A stretch of DNA of 64,000 nt from Craterilacuibacter sp. RT1T (GCF_023502145.1 NZ_JAMFLI010000003.1:1-64000), one strand, 5' to 3'; counted from the stretch's first letter, positions 25,218 to 35,447 are shown. Notes: generated by a model not told the origin, from the letters alone. Made by a program: numbers and translations.

Positions 25218-28091
25218 ATGGCATTAACTAATGTAAAAGAATTTGCAGCTGAGCTTAAGCTGACACCGGAGCGCCTGCTTGAGCAGTTGCGTGCATCCGG
25301 TGTGGCCAAGCAGGCTGTCAGTGATACTTTGACCGAACAGGATAAGAGCCGCCTGTTGGCGCATCTGAAGCAGGCACATGGTGCGGCTGCGGATAAAAAT
25401 GTCACCTTGGCACGTAAGCAGACCAGCGAGATCCGCACTGCCGACGGTGGCACCGTCAAGGTTGAAACGCGCAAGAAGCGTGTTGTAGCGCGTCCGGAAG
25501 AGTCCGTGCCGGCCGCTGCGCCAGCACCCGCTGCTGCGCCTGCAGTTGAAGTCAAGCCTGTGGTTGAAGCGAAAGCCGAGCCTAAGGTCGAAGCTAAGGT
25601 CGAAGCCAAGCCGGTAGAAGCCAAGGTTGCACCCGTTGCGCCGGTTATTTCGGTTGCGCCGTCTGCCAAGCCTGTGGCTGAGCCTAAGCCTGCGGCCAAG
25701 CCCAAGGTAGAAGCTAAGGTGGAAAAAGCCGAAGCCAAGCCTGCGCCGGTTGCGCGTCCGGTTGCTCCGCAGTCCATCTTGTCGGCAGAAGAAATTGCTT
25801 CGCGTGAAGCTGAAGCACGTCGCCATTCCGAGTTGCGTGCTCGCCAGGAAGCGATGCTGCGCGAAAAGCAGGAGCGTGAAGCGCGCCGCCAGGCTGCTAT
25901 TGCCGCCAAGAATGCACCACCGCCGCCACCTGCGCCCAAGCCTAAGGCTGAGCCGGTTGCCAAGCCATCCGGCGCTGGCATTACGCCTGCTAAACCGGAA
26001 GACCGTCGTGGTGGCGATTCGGTACGTTCGGCGCGCCCGTCGGCTAATCGTCAGTCCGTCTCTTCGTCGCCGGCTCGTGCTGGCGGTGCACCTGCGGGTG
26101 CCCGTCCAGCCGTCGCCGCACCTGCACCGGCTGCTGCGCCTAGCGGCCCGCGTTCGCCTGATAAAAAGCCAGGTGGTGGCAAGGGTGGCAATCGCGACTG
26201 GGATGACAAGAAAAAAGGTGGTCGTGGCCTGAAAACCAAGGGTGGAGATACCACCGGCGGCTGGAAGTCCAAGAAGGCTGGTGGCCGCAACAAGCATAGC
26301 GGGCAAAATGCCTTTAGCGCGCCAACCGAGCCTATCATTCATGAAGTGCTGGTGCCAGAAACCATTACCGTTGCCGATCTTGCTCACCGCATGGCTGTTA
26401 AAGCCGCCGAGGTGATCAAGGTGCTGATGAAGATGGGCATGATGGTTACCATCAACCAGGTGCTGGATCAGGATACCGCGATGATTATCGTGGGCGAGAT
26501 GGGGCATACGGCTAAGGCGGCACAGGCGGATGATCCGGAAGCGTATCTGGAGAAAGACGAAAGCGCGGCTGCCGTTGAGCAAATCTCGCGTCCGCCGGTT
26601 GTGACCGTGATGGGCCACGTTGACCACGGTAAGACTTCGCTGCTGGACTATATCCGTCGCGCTAAAGTGGCTTCGGGCGAGGCCGGTGGTATTACCCAGC
26701 ATATCGGTGCTTATCACGTTAAGACCGACCGCGGCATGGTGACTTTCCTCGATACCCCGGGTCACGAGGCGTTTACCGCCATGCGTGCCCGTGGTGCCAA
26801 GGCAACCGACATTGTGGTGCTGGTAGTGGCTGCCGATGATGGCGTGATGCCGCAGACGATTGAGGCGATCCACCATGCCAAGGCCGCCGGTGTGCCTATG
26901 GTCGTAGCGGTCAACAAGATCGACAAAATGGGCGCCAACCCGGAGCGTATCCGTCAGGAACTGGTTGCCCAGGAAGTCGTGCCGGAAGATTGGGGTGGCG
27001 ACACCCAGTTCGTCGAAGTTTCGGCCAAAATGGGCCAGAACATCGACGGCCTGCTGGAAGCCATCTTGCTGCAAGCCGAAGTGCTGGAACTCAAGGCGCC
27101 GGTTAATGCGCCAGCCAAGGGTATTATTGTTGAAGCCCGTCTGGACAAGGGCCGTGGTCCGGTTGCGACCTTGCTGGTTCAGTCCGGTACTCTGAAAAAG
27201 GGTGATGTGGTTCTGGCGGGTACGGCATTTGGCCGCGTCCGTGCCATGATTGACGAGAACGGCAAGCCGGTTGATTCTGCCGGTCCAGCTATTCCGGTTG
27301 AAATTCTGGGTCTGTCCGACGTGCCGCAAGCTGGTGAAGATGCAATGGTACTGACCGACGAGAAGAAGGCGCGTGAAATCGCCTTGTTCCGTGCCGGTAA
27401 ATACCGTGACGTACGTCTGGCCAAGCAGCAGGCTTCCAAGCTGGAAAACATGTTTGCCCAGATGGCCGAGGGCGAGATCCAGAACCTGTCCATTATTATC
27501 AAGGCAGACGTTCAGGGTTCGTACGAAGCACTGGCAGGCAGCTTGCAGAAGCTGTCGACCGACGAAGTTCGCGTCAATATCCTGCACTCCGGTGTGGGCG
27601 GGATTACCGAATCCGATATCAACCTGGCCATTGCGTCCAAGGCTATCGTAATCGGCTTTAATACCCGTGCGGATGCGGCGGCACGCAAGCTGGCCGAGAA
27701 CGAAGGCGTAGATATTCGCTACTACAACATCATTTACGATGCGGTAGACGAAGTGAAGGCAGCGCTGTCGGGCATGCTGGCACCAGAGAAGAAGGAAGTG
27801 ATCCTGGGTACGGTCGAGATCCGTCAGGTGATTTCTGTGTCCAAGGTTGGCAATATTGCCGGCTGTATGGTGACCGATGGTCTGATCAAGCGTTCCGCCA
27901 TGATCCGTTTGATCCGCAACCATGTAGTTGTGCATACCGGCGAACTGGATTCGCTCAAGCGCTTCAAGGATGACGTGAAGGAAGTGAAGCAGGGCTACGA
28001 ATGCGGCCTGATGCTGAAGAACTTCAATGATATCCATGAGGGCGACCAGCTCGAGGCATACGAAATCGTCGAAGTGGCGCGTTCCCTCTGA
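25218..28091 (+). CDS. infB: Translation initiation factor IF-2
   Basis: This is a 957-residue GTPase that places fMet-tRNA on the ribosome. The N-terminal IF2N domain (1-55) is followed by a long low-complexity linker (about 90-370) of Ala/Pro/Lys with repeated VEAK and AAPAPA units, then a basic Gly/Lys-rich stretch. A second IF2N-like domain sits at about 375-430. The G domain begins near 460 with GHVDHGKTS (G1), DTPGHE (G3) and NKIDKM (G4), followed by domains II, III and the C-terminal fMet-binding barrel. In-frame internal starts may give shorter isoforms, as in E. coli. It lies 35 bp after nusA; a strong hairpin terminator follows. Confidence 0.97.
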   Translation: MALTNVKEFAAELKLTPERLLEQLRASGVAKQAVSDTLTEQDKSRLLAHLKQAHGAAADKNVTLARKQTSEIRTADGGTVKVETRKKRVVARPEESVPAAAPAPAAAPAVEVKPVVEAKAEPKVEAKVEAKPVEAKVAPVAPVISVAPSAKPVAEPKPAAKPKVEAKVEKAEAKPAPVARPVAPQSILSAEEIASREAEARRHSELRARQEAMLREKQEREARRQAAIAAKNAPPPPPAPKPKAEPVAKPSGAGITPAKPEDRRGGDSVRSARPSANRQSVSSSPARAGGAPAGARPAVAAPAPAAAPSGPRSPDKKPGGGKGGNRDWDDKKKGGRGLKTKGGDTTGGWKSKKAGGRNKHSGQNAFSAPTEPIIHEVLVPETITVADLAHRMAVKAAEVIKVLMKMGMMVTINQVLDQDTAMIIVGEMGHTAKAAQADDPEAYLEKDESAAAVEQISRPPVVTVMGHVDHGKTSLLDYIRRAKVASGEAGGITQHIGAYHVKTDRGMVTFLDTPGHEAFTAMRARGAKATDIVVLVVAADDGVMPQTIEAIHHAKAAGVPMVVAVNKIDKMGANPERIRQELVAQEVVPEDWGGDTQFVEVSAKMGQNIDGLLEAILLQAEVLELKAPVNAPAKGIIVEARLDKGRGPVATLLVQSGTLKKGDVVLAGTAFGRVRAMIDENGKPVDSAGPAIPVEILGLSDVPQAGEDAMVLTDEKKAREIALFRAGKYRDVRLAKQQASKLENMFAQMAEGEIQNLSIIIKADVQGSYEALAGSLQKLSTDEVRVNILHSGVGGITESDINLAIASKAIVIGFNTRADAAARKLAENEGVDIRYYNIIYDAVDEVKAALSGMLAPEKKEVILGTVEIRQVISVSKVGNIAGCMVTDGLIKRSAMIRLIRNHVVVHTGELDSLKRFKDDVKEVKQGYECGLMLKNFNDIHEGDQLEAYEIVEVARSL

Positions 28092-28107
28092 GTCTGAGTT
28101 GAAACAG

Positions 28108-28152
28108 GGCGGGTGCTTATCCGGCTTAAGGCCGGTGGCACTCGCCTTTTTT
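28108..28152 (+). terminator. Intrinsic terminator between infB and rbfA
   Basis: GGCGGGTGC (28108-28116) pairs with GCACTCGCC (28138-28146, one G-U). Inside is a second stem CCGGC/GCCGG, and six T residues follow. It lies inside the operon, so it should lower expression of rbfA and downstream genes relative to infB unless they have their own promoter. Confidence 0.75.
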
Positions 28153-28175
28153 GCTGAATATGAAAGGATAGCGTG

Positions 28176-28562
28176 ATGGCTAGAAAAGCATTTTCCCGCT
28201 CTGACCGTATGGCTGACCAGATCCAGCGTGATCTGGCCGAACTGATTCGTACCGGTCTTAAGGATCCGCGGGTAGGTTGGGTGACGATTACTTCGGTTGA
28301 ATGTACGCGTGACTACTCGCATGCCAAGATTTTTTACACCGTGATGGGTGAGGGCAAGCGTGAAATCACTCAAGAGGCACTGGAACACTCGGCAGGCTTT
28401 CTGCGCAAGGAGTTGGGGCGTGGCCTGAGTGTTTATACCGTGCCGCAATTGCACTTTGTCTACGACGAGTCGATCGAGCGTGGCGTGTATATGAGCCGCC
28501 TGATTTCGGATGTGTCTGAAGTTGATGCCAAAAACCGCGACAAGCTGGGCGAGGACGAGTAA
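28176..28562 (+). CDS. rbfA: Ribosome-binding factor A
   Basis: This is a 128-residue KH-fold cold-shock factor that binds the 30S subunit and aids 16S 5'-end maturation. It starts MARKAFSRSDRMADQIQRDL and carries the family motifs GWVTITSVECTRDYSHAKIF, LRKELGRGL and PQLHFVYDESIERG. ATG 28176 is preferred over the GTG three bases upstream because AAAGGA is then 7 nt away. Its stop overlaps the truB start by one base, so the pair is coupled. Confidence 0.95.
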   Translation: MARKAFSRSDRMADQIQRDLAELIRTGLKDPRVGWVTITSVECTRDYSHAKIFYTVMGEGKREITQEALEHSAGFLRKELGRGLSVYTVPQLHFVYDESIERGVYMSRLISDVSEVDAKNRDKLGEDE

Positions 28563-29482
28563 TGGCCCAGGTGCGTCGTCCCAAGCTGAATATCGATGGC
28601 GTACTGCTGCTCGACAAGCCTTTGGGTTTTTCCAGTAATGGTGCCTTGCAAAAGGTGCGCTGGCTGTATACCGCAGCCAAGGCCGGCCATACCGGCGTGC
28701 TTGACCCGCTGGCAACCGGATTGCTGCCGGTCTGCTTTGGCGAGGCCACCAAGTTTTCTTCGTTCCTGCTGGATGCGGACAAGGGGTATCGCGCGACCGT
28801 ATGTTTCGGTGTGAACACCACCTCCGGCGACAGCGAGGGTGAAGTGGTGCAGCAGCGGCCGGTCAATTTTAGTCTGGACGCGCTGCAGGCTGTGATTGCG
28901 CGTTTTACCGGTGATATCGAGCAAGTGCCGCCGATGTATTCGGCGCTCAAGCATCAGGGTAAGCCTTTGTATGAATATGCCCGTCAGGGCATAGAAATAG
29001 AGCGTCCGGCGCGCAAGGTCACCATCTTCAAGCTTGAGCTGGAGTCTTTTTCCGGTAATACCGCTGTGATCAATGTGCTGTGCAGCAAGGGAACCTATAT
29101 CCGTACTCTGGCGCAGGACATGGGCGAGGCGCTGGGCTGTGGCGCGCACCTGACCGGTTTGCGCCGTACGCAGACGGCAGGCTTCCGTCTCGAGGATGCG
29201 CTGACTATCGAGCAGGTCGAAGCTGTTGCCGCCGAGGCGCGCACGGGCTTGCTGTTGCCGGTGGATATTCTGCTGGCCCATCTGCCGGAAGTGGCGCTGG
29301 ATGAAGAGGATTTCGCGCGATTTATGCATGGTCAGGCTGTCCCGTCACAGGCAAACCATGTAATAATGTCGCGTTTTCGCGTGTACCGTGAGGCAACGCG
29401 CGAATTTTTGGGTCTGGCCGAAGTAAGGGAAGAAGGTTTCCTGCATCCAAGCCGACTCGTGGTAGCGAAAGCTGCCGCTTAA
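28562..29482 (+). CDS. truB: tRNA pseudouridine-55 synthase TruB
   Basis: This is a 306-residue enzyme that converts U55 in the T loop of tRNAs to pseudouridine. The catalytic Asp is D48 in GHTGVLDPLATGLLP, at the same number as in E. coli. Other motifs are the substrate-binding KGYRATVCFG, PPMYSALKHQGKPLYEYAR and CSKGTYIRTLAQDMG. The C-terminal PUA-like domain covers about 250-306. It is coupled to rbfA by overlapping stop/start (TAATG), and rpsO follows after 75 bp. Confidence 0.96.
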   Translation: MAQVRRPKLNIDGVLLLDKPLGFSSNGALQKVRWLYTAAKAGHTGVLDPLATGLLPVCFGEATKFSSFLLDADKGYRATVCFGVNTTSGDSEGEVVQQRPVNFSLDALQAVIARFTGDIEQVPPMYSALKHQGKPLYEYARQGIEIERPARKVTIFKLELESFSGNTAVINVLCSKGTYIRTLAQDMGEALGCGAHLTGLRRTQTAGFRLEDALTIEQVEAVAAEARTGLLLPVDILLAHLPEVALDEEDFARFMHGQAVPSQANHVIMSRFRVYREATREFLGLAEVREEGFLHPSRLVVAKAAA

Positions 29483-29557
29483 GTGAAGCACGGATGGGTT
29501 CGCGCTCGCCGTGCTTGCCGGGCAATCGCCCTCAATTAGTATTGTGGAGTTTTACAC

Positions 29558-29827
29558 ATGGCAATGACCGCCGCGCAAAAAGCAGAAATCGTTAAAGACT
29601 TTCAACACCAGGAAGGCGATACCGGTTCTTCCGAAGTTCAGGTTGCTCTGCTGACCGCTCGTATCAACGATCTGACTTCGCACTTCAAAAGCAACACCAA
29701 AGATCATCACAGCCGTCGTGGCCTGTTGAAGATGGTGAGCCGTCGTCGTCGTCTGCTTGACTACCTCAAGCGCACCAACAACGATAGCTACCGCGCTCTG
29801 ATCGCTCGTCTGGGTCTGCGCAAGTAA
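29558..29827 (+). CDS. rpsO: 30S ribosomal protein S15
   Basis: This is an 89-residue primary 16S-binding ribosomal protein with the invariant [13 protein letters not shown] and [14 protein letters not shown] stretches; the length is exactly that of the family. Codon use is strongly biased, as expected for a highly expressed gene. A strong hairpin terminator follows, separating it from pnp, although read-through into pnp is normal in proteobacteria. Confidence 0.98.
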   Translation: MAMTAAQKAEIVKDFQHQEGDTGSSEVQVALLTARINDLTSHFKSNTKDHHSRRGLLKMVSRRRRLLDYLKRTNNDSYRALIARLGLRK

Positions 29828-29840
29828 GTGCAGTAAAATG

Positions 29841-29868
29841 AAAAGTCGCAGCTCAGGCTGCGATTTTT
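29841..29868 (+). terminator. Terminator after rpsO
   Basis: TCGCAGC-TCAG-GCTGCGA (29846-29863) is flanked by AAAA before and TTTTT after, 14 bp past the rpsO stop. Confidence 0.85.
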
Positions 29869-29913
29869 CACGTTTCAACTGGTCATTCTTATTATCGAAG
29901 ATGGCGGGGTGAG

Positions 29914-29955
29914 CCTCTAGTTATCAGCATTTCACCGAGTGCTGATAGCTAGGGG
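29914..29955 (+). promoter_or_regulatory. Long hairpin in the pnp leader (likely RNase III/PNPase control element)
   Basis: CCTCTAGTTATCAGCA (29914-29929) pairs with TGCTGATAGCTAGGGG (29940-29955): 16 bp with two G-U pairs and a 10-nt loop. It lies 49 bp before the pnp start. In E. coli a similar leader duplex is cut by RNase III and then degraded by PNPase, giving autoregulation. The same device is inferred here. Confidence 0.6.
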
Positions 29956-30004
29956 TTCCCGTTATCAAAAGCTACACCAAATCATCCAGAGTAAGGGATT
30001 CCCA

Positions 30005-32152
30005 GTGTTCAATAAAATCAGCAAGTCTTTCCAGTACGGCAAGCATACCGTCACTATTGAAACCGGCGAAATCGCACGCCAGGCTTCGGGTGCCGTTCTG
30101 GTCTCCATGGACGAAACCGTGGTACTGGTTTCTGTTGTCGGTTCTAAAAACGTTAAGCCGGGTCAGGATTTTTTCCCGCTGACCGTTGACTACCTCGAGC
30201 GCACTTACGCTGCCGGTAAAATCCCGGGTGGTTTCTTCAAGCGCGAAGGTAAGCAGTCGGAAAAAGAAATCCTGACTTGCCGCCTGATCGACCGTCCTAT
30301 CCGTCCGCTGTTCCCGGCCGGTTTCTATCACGATGTGCAGATTGTTGCGACCGTGATGTCGCTGAATCCAGAAGTGGATGCCGATATTCCTGCCATGATT
30401 GGCGCTTCGGCTGCACTGGCCATCTCCGGCCTGCCGTTTGCCGGCCCGGTTGGTGCTGCGCGCGTAGGCTACGCGGCTGGCGAGTACATTCTGAACCCGA
30501 CCAAGACCGAACTGGTGACTTCTGAACTGGATCTGATCGTAGCCGGTACCGAGCGTGCCGTGCTGATGGTTGAGTCCGAAGCCAAGGAATTGTCCGAAGC
30601 CGTGATGCTGGGTGCCGTGGTGTTCGGTCACGAGCAGATGCAGGCTGCCATCACTGCTATTAACGAGTTGGCTGACGAAGTGAACCCGGTCATGTGGGCA
30701 TGGGAAGCGCCGGCACATGATGCCGAACTGCTGGCACAGATCCGTGAAGTCGCCGGCGAAAAAATCGCTGCCGCCTTCCGCATCCGTCAGAAGCAAGTGC
30801 GCTCGCAAGCGCTGGCTGAAGCATGGGATGCCGTTAAGGCCGCACTGATCACCGAAGAAACCAGCACGCTGAAGGCCAATGAAATCAAGGGCATCTTCAA
30901 GCATATGGAAGGTGAAATCGTGCGCGGCCAGATTCTGGCAGGCGAACCGCGTATCGATGGTCGTGACACCCGTACCGTGCGTCCGATTTCGGTACGTACC
31001 GGTGTGTTGCCGCGTACCCATGGCTCCGCACTGTTTACTCGTGGCGAAACCCAAGCGATTGCGACCGCAACGCTGGGCACCAGTCGCGACGAGCAGATTA
31101 TCGATGCGCTGGCCGGCGAGTACACCGACCGCTTTATGCTGCATTACAACTTCCCGCCGTACTCCACCGGTGAAGCCGGCCGTATGGGCCCGCCTAAGCG
31201 CCGTGAAATCGGTCACGGCCGTCTGGCCAAGCGCGCGCTGCTGGCCGTACTGCCGCCAGCTGACGAATTCAGCTACACCATGCGTGTCGTGTCGGAAATT
31301 ACCGAGTCCAACGGTTCTTCGTCCATGGCATCCGTGTGCGGTGGCTGTCTCGCACTGCTGTCGGCCGGTGTGCCGCTGAAGGCGCATGTGGCCGGTATTG
31401 CCATGGGTCTGATTCTGGAAGGTAACCGCTTTGCCGTGCTGTCCGACATTCTGGGTGACGAAGATCATCTGGGCGATATGGACTTCAAGGTAGCCGGTAC
31501 GGCTGAGGGCGTAACCGCTTTGCAGATGGATATCAAGATCCAGGGTATTACCAAGGAAATCATGCAGGTTGCGCTGGCGCAGGCCAAAGAAGGCCGCATG
31601 CACATTCTGGGTGTAATGAAGGATGCGGTTGAAGGTCCTCAGACCCTGTCCGAGTTTGCACCGCGTCTGTTCACCATGAAGATCAATCCGGAAAAAATCC
31701 GCGAAGTGATTGGCAAGGGTGGCGAGACTATCCGTGGCATTACCAAGGATACCGGTTGCGAGATCAATATCGAAGACGACGGCACCATCACCATCGCTTC
31801 GGTTACGCAAGAGGGTGCGGATGCAGCCAAGAAGCGTATCGAAGAAATTACGGTTGAAGTCGAAGTCGGCAAGATTTACGAAGGTCCTGTCGTCAAGATC
31901 CTCGACAACAACGTCGGTGCCATCGTGTCCATCCTGCCAGGCAAAGATGGTCTGGTTCACATCTCCCAGATCGCCAACGAGCGTATCAAGAATGTGGCCG
32001 ACTATCTGAAAGAAGGCCAGGTCGTTCGCGTCAAGGCCATCGAAATGGACGATCGCGGTCGTGTTCGCCTGTCGATCAAGGCACTGCTGGAAGACGAGTC
32101 CAAAGTGGCGCGTGAAACAGCCGAGTCGTTCGGTTTGAAGTCCGGCAACTGA
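30005..32152 (+). CDS. pnp: Polyribonucleotide nucleotidyltransferase (PNPase)
   Basis: This is a 715-residue 3'-5' phosphorolytic exoribonuclease, a trimer in the RNA degradosome. It has two RNase PH domains (about 5-215 and 310-540, the latter with [15 protein letters not shown] and [14 protein letters not shown]), a KH domain (about 555-615, [15 protein letters not shown]) and an S1 domain (about 620-690, [20 protein letters not shown]). GTG 30005 is chosen. It gives [12 protein letters not shown], aligned with the MFNK start of Neisseria PNPase, and has ribosome site AAGGGA six bases upstream. The frame open to 29939 is leader. The protein is close to the Neisseria sequence as I recall it. 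Confidence 0.96.
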   Translation: MFNKISKSFQYGKHTVTIETGEIARQASGAVLVSMDETVVLVSVVGSKNVKPGQDFFPLTVDYLERTYAAGKIPGGFFKREGKQSEKEILTCRLIDRPIRPLFPAGFYHDVQIVATVMSLNPEVDADIPAMIGASAALAISGLPFAGPVGAARVGYAAGEYILNPTKTELVTSELDLIVAGTERAVLMVESEAKELSEAVMLGAVVFGHEQMQAAITAINELADEVNPVMWAWEAPAHDAELLAQIREVAGEKIAAAFRIRQKQVRSQALAEAWDAVKAALITEETSTLKANEIKGIFKHMEGEIVRGQILAGEPRIDGRDTRTVRPISVRTGVLPRTHGSALFTRGETQAIATATLGTSRDEQIIDALAGEYTDRFMLHYNFPPYSTGEAGRMGPPKRREIGHGRLAKRALLAVLPPADEFSYTMRVVSEITESNGSSSMASVCGGCLALLSAGVPLKAHVAGIAMGLILEGNRFAVLSDILGDEDHLGDMDFKVAGTAEGVTALQMDIKIQGITKEIMQVALAQAKEGRMHILGVMKDAVEGPQTLSEFAPRLFTMKINPEKIREVIGKGGETIRGITKDTGCEINIEDDGTITIASVTQEGADAAKKRIEEITVEVEVGKIYEGPVVKILDNNVGAIVSILPGKDGLVHISQIANERIKNVADYLKEGQVVRVKAIEMDDRGRVRLSIKALLEDESKVARETAESFGLKSGN

Positions 32153-32183
32153 TTGCCGCAGCGGATTTTCCGCTTGGCTATTG

Positions 32184-32213
32184 AAAACCCGTACGCCTTG
32201 CGTGCGGGTTTTA
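32184..32213 (+). terminator. Terminator after pnp
   Basis: AAAACCCGTACG-CCTTG-CGTGCGGGTTTT forms a 12-bp stem (one G-U) followed by TTATTATTT, 31 bp past the pnp stop. Confidence 0.85.
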
Positions 32214-32282
32214 TTATTTGGATCTTGCGTGTGTGCATGGTGCAAAATGCAGCGCCATCGGGCCGGTTCAGCAGGAGGGTGG

Positions 32283-33041
32283 ATGTTCTGGAAAAGTGTT
32301 GGTGCAGATCATGTGCGGGCGCACAAATTGCAATTTTTGCGTGATGCGATACCGGGTCTGCCCTTGCTGTCGGGTTTATCCGAGGAGGAGGGTGCACGTT
32401 TAGCCGAGCTTGCCTTGCATTTTATCGATAGCAAATCCTTGCTGCGTGTCGATGGCGAGCGCTTGGCGGATCTGGATGCGGCCGAACTGGCCTTGCAGGC
32501 GGTATTGCCGGTGTTGGCATTAGGTGAGTCGGCATTGGAAGGCTGGCAAGAGGTGATTCTGTATCCGGCAGCCTTTGTGACGCGAGACACCTGGCTGGAT
32601 GAGATGGGGCTCGCGCACGAGGGCGAGCAGGTGCTGATCGGGCAGGCAAGGCAAGATGGGCCTTTGTTGCTGTCTTTGCCGGATGTGGTGGACTCCCCCT
32701 CGTTGGATGGCTGGAATGTGGTCATCCACGAAATGGCGCATAAGCTGGATATGCTGGATGGGGATGCCAATGGTTGCCCGCCTCTGCATAAAGGCATGGA
32801 TAGGGCACAGTGGGCGCAGGACTGGCAGGCGGCTTATCAGGCATTTGGCCGCCAGCTTGCGGCCGGAGAGCACTCATGGCTGGATCCTTACGCCGCGGAG
32901 CACCCTGCCGAATTTTTTGCGGTGCTGTCGGAGTGTTTTTTTGAAACGCCGCACTGGATAAAAGCCGACTATCCCATGCTCTATGCCCATTTGTCTGCGT
33001 TTTATCGACAGGATACCTTGGCCAGATTGCCCGCACCGTAA
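32283..33041 (+). CDS. mtfA: MtfA-type zinc metallopeptidase (M90)
   Basis: This is a 252-residue cytosolic protein of the MtfA (Mlc titration factor, peptidase M90) family. The zinc site HEMAHKLD (about 149-156) follows the typical NVVIHE strand; the third ligand region is AAEHPAEFFAVLSECFFE. E. coli MtfA binds the repressor Mlc and so raises glucose PTS (ptsG) expression, and has aminopeptidase activity. ATG 32283 has ribosome site AGGAGG. A PTS EIIC-EAL fusion gene follows 233 bp later on the same strand. That is an interesting but possibly chance association; the 233-bp gap shows no gene. Confidence 0.9.
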   Translation: MFWKSVGADHVRAHKLQFLRDAIPGLPLLSGLSEEEGARLAELALHFIDSKSLLRVDGERLADLDAAELALQAVLPVLALGESALEGWQEVILYPAAFVTRDTWLDEMGLAHEGEQVLIGQARQDGPLLLSLPDVVDSPSLDGWNVVIHEMAHKLDMLDGDANGCPPLHKGMDRAQWAQDWQAAYQAFGRQLAAGEHSWLDPYAAEHPAEFFAVLSECFFETPHWIKADYPMLYAHLSAFYRQDTLARLPAP

Positions 33042-33274
33042 CGCCTCGCGTTTTTATGGGGATCTGGCTGGTATGGGCTTGTACGGTATTTTTGATAGAA
33101 TGCACGTTCTGTGTTGCTTGACTCATGTCGTTTTGGTATTTAGCGATGTTTTGAGAGCGCTATGTGATTTTTTTGCTAGAGGCTGGATTGCTTGGCGCTA
33201 TGACGGGGTGTGCCATCCATTTAGGACTCATGCGTATTGCGAATAGTGTCGCTTAAACTTGCTAGTGGAAAGTA

Positions 33275-35332
33275 ATGTCGATTAACGTTTTCAACCCTCT
33301 GCTTGACCGCTTGCTGGTGCGCTTTGCGACGAATCCTGCGCTCACCGCCATTGTCAGCGTGACTTTGGTCGTGATGCCAATCGCCGTATTGCGCGCTTTA
33401 CTGCAAGTGTTGGGAACGCTAGCCGACATGGCTGAATGGTCGCAACTGGCTGCCCAGTTGAATAGCTGGCAAGAGCTATGTTTTGCGCTGGTACCCTTGC
33501 TGATGAATATCTATCTTGCGCTATATGAAGCGGCGCGGGAGCGGATGTCGCCGGTGCTTTGCGTCACCAGCAGCCTGATGGTGTTGATGTTGTTTCATAT
33601 GGCGTGGCATCCCGATGGCGGCGTCTTGCCTGATAGTATTCCGCTCGCGATATTGGCCGGCTTTCTGGCAAATGTACTGCTCAAGGCAACACAGCGTTTC
33701 CCCGGGCTTTCTGCCGGTAGCCAGAATAGTCTGGTTGAGCAAAACATCAATAATATGTTGGGCTTGCTGGCTGTTGCCGCCGTGGCCGGTGCGCTGGCCT
33801 TTCTATTGGTGCCGCTTAGCCATCTGCTGTTTCAGTATGTTTTGCAGTGGCAGTCTGGGCTGGATCCCGCCACGTTTGGCGGCGGGATGGTATATGAGTT
33901 GGCTCGTGGCATCAGCTGGTTGTTTGGTATCAATGGCCATCATCTCTTGCGCAGCGTGAGTGATGGATTTCAGCTGTCAAGCCAGCTGAATATGGCTAGC
34001 TGGCGGGCAGGTGAGGCGCCGCTGAATGTGCTGAGTAATACGTTTTTCGATGTCTGGTGTGCGGTAGGTGGGAGCGGTAGTACGTTGAGTTTGGTGCTGT
34101 GTGTGCTACTCAGGTCTCGCTGCACGGCTTACCGCCATCTGGCGCGGGCTTCTTTGCCGCTGGCCGCCATTAATGTCAACGAACCGCTGGTGTTCGGTAT
34201 TCCCATTTTTTTCAACCCCGTGATGGCCATTCCCTTTCTTTTGGTACCCCTGCTGGGGTATCTGCTAGCGTATGGGGCAACCATGCTGGGGCTGGTGCCG
34301 GTATTGCAGTCGCAAGTGGGGTGGATGATGCCGCCCTTGCTGAATAGCTGGATGGCCAGCGGCGGTTCGTGGGCTGCCGTTTTCTTGCAGTTGCTGATTA
34401 TCGTCTTGGGTGCCTGTATTTATTGGCCGTTTTTTTGCAGGATGGAGCAGCGCAGTGAAGGCGCTACGCCGGACCTGCCAGCCCTGGCCGGCTTCAGTTT
34501 GCCTGAGCGCAAACTGGAAGTGACCACGCAGCAGCACAACTATATTGCCCAGATGCACAGCAATTTCCAGGCGCAAAAAGAAGTGGAAACGCTACAGAAA
34601 GAAGGCAGTTTTGAACTGTTTTATCAGCCGCAAATTGCACTGGAAAGCGGGCGTATTGTCGGGGTCGAGGTATTGCTGCGGCACAAGGGGACGGACGGCG
34701 TTATCAAGCCGCCCACCTTTATCGCCAGCTTTGACTGTTTGGGTCTGATGCCTGAACTGGATTTCTGGGTGCTGGAGCGGGCCGTGATGGCAGGTCGGGA
34801 ATTGGAGGCGATGGGGCCCTTGAGTCTGGCTGTCAATTTATCACCGCAGACCTTGCTGGATGCGCGTTTGCCAGCCGTGCTGGATCGCGTGCTGGATCGG
34901 CCCTTGCCTGAGGGTATTACGCTGGAAGTCGAGATAACCGAGAGCCAGTTAATAAACGACTGCGTACGCTTTTCCGCCAACTTGCAGGCTCTGCGCGCAC
35001 GGGGGTTGCGTGTTGCACTGGATGATTTTGGCTCGGGCTATTCGACGCTGGCTTATCTGACCCGCTACCAGTTTGACAAGATCAAGCTGGACCGCTCCTT
35101 GGTACTCGCCCTGAAGGGAAAGGCTGGGAATGACTTTTTTACCAGTACGGTGCGCCTGTGTGAGGTGTGTGGCGCCGAAGTACTGGCTGAAGGCGTGGAA
35201 ACGGCGGAGGAGCTGGCTCAGGTTGCCGCTAGCGGGGTGGTCTTGGTGCAGGGCTATTATTTTTACCGGCCGATGCCGATGGAAAGCCTGCTGCCCTTGC
35301 TGCTGAAGCCGCAAGGCGCGGCGCTGGCTTGA
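33275..35332 (+). CDS. PTS EIIC (cellobiose/chitobiose-like)-EAL fusion protein
   Basis: This is a 685-residue protein. Residues 1-395 are a sugar-PTS membrane domain with about ten helices. They carry the lactose/cellobiose EIIC hallmark NVNEPLVFGIPIFFNPV (about 303-319) and the GHHLLRSVSDGFQLSS and LSNTFFDVWCAVGGSGST segments. Residues 435-680 are an EAL phosphodiesterase domain with FYQPQIAL, EVLLR (EVL in place of EAL but ExLxR kept), NLSPQTL, EITESQ, DDFGSGYS, KLDRSL, AEGVET and QGYYFYRPM. All metal- and c-di-GMP-binding positions I can identify are present. No EIIA or EIIB is fused or adjacent. A sugar-responsive c-di-GMP phosphodiesterase at the inner membrane is inferred. Confidence 0.88.
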   Translation: MSINVFNPLLDRLLVRFATNPALTAIVSVTLVVMPIAVLRALLQVLGTLADMAEWSQLAAQLNSWQELCFALVPLLMNIYLALYEAARERMSPVLCVTSSLMVLMLFHMAWHPDGGVLPDSIPLAILAGFLANVLLKATQRFPGLSAGSQNSLVEQNINNMLGLLAVAAVAGALAFLLVPLSHLLFQYVLQWQSGLDPATFGGGMVYELARGISWLFGINGHHLLRSVSDGFQLSSQLNMASWRAGEAPLNVLSNTFFDVWCAVGGSGSTLSLVLCVLLRSRCTAYRHLARASLPLAAINVNEPLVFGIPIFFNPVMAIPFLLVPLLGYLLAYGATMLGLVPVLQSQVGWMMPPLLNSWMASGGSWAAVFLQLLIIVLGACIYWPFFCRMEQRSEGATPDLPALAGFSLPERKLEVTTQQHNYIAQMHSNFQAQKEVETLQKEGSFELFYQPQIALESGRIVGVEVLLRHKGTDGVIKPPTFIASFDCLGLMPELDFWVLERAVMAGRELEAMGPLSLAVNLSPQTLLDARLPAVLDRVLDRPLPEGITLEVEITESQLINDCVRFSANLQALRARGLRVALDDFGSGYSTLAYLTRYQFDKIKLDRSLVLALKGKAGNDFFTSTVRLCEVCGAEVLAEGVETAEELAQVAASGVVLVQGYYFYRPMPMESLLPLLLKPQGAALA

Positions 35333-35357
35333 TGGTAACTTTTCTGCCTGTTTATTA

Positions 35358-35384
35358 AAGGGGCGCTGCATGGCAGCGCCCCTT
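35358..35384. terminator. Bidirectional hairpin between the EIIC-EAL gene and puuC
   Basis: AAGGGGCGCTGC-ATG-GCAGCGCCCCTT is a 12-bp perfect stem in the convergent gap of two genes. T-runs are short on both sides, so efficiency is uncertain. Confidence 0.65.
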
Positions 35385-35447
35385 GTACATTGCCGGCGGT
35401 CTTTTAGCGGCTTGCTGCCGCGTTCTGTTCCGGCACCCGCTTGCCTT

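Noticed and set aside
28108-28152. Riboswitch or cold-shock element in the infB-rbfA gap
   Set aside because: The structure and T-run are fully explained by an intrinsic terminator; no conserved aptamer pattern is seen.
25224-28715. A minus-strand open frame of over 1100 codons antisense to infB, rbfA and part of truB
   Set aside because: Its codons are the mirror of strongly biased sense codons in essential genes. It has no ribosome site or family motifs and is low-complexity. It is a shadow of infB.
29972-32245. Long minus-strand open frame opposite pnp
   Set aside because: Antisense shadow caused by codon bias in pnp; the plus-strand protein has all PNPase motifs.
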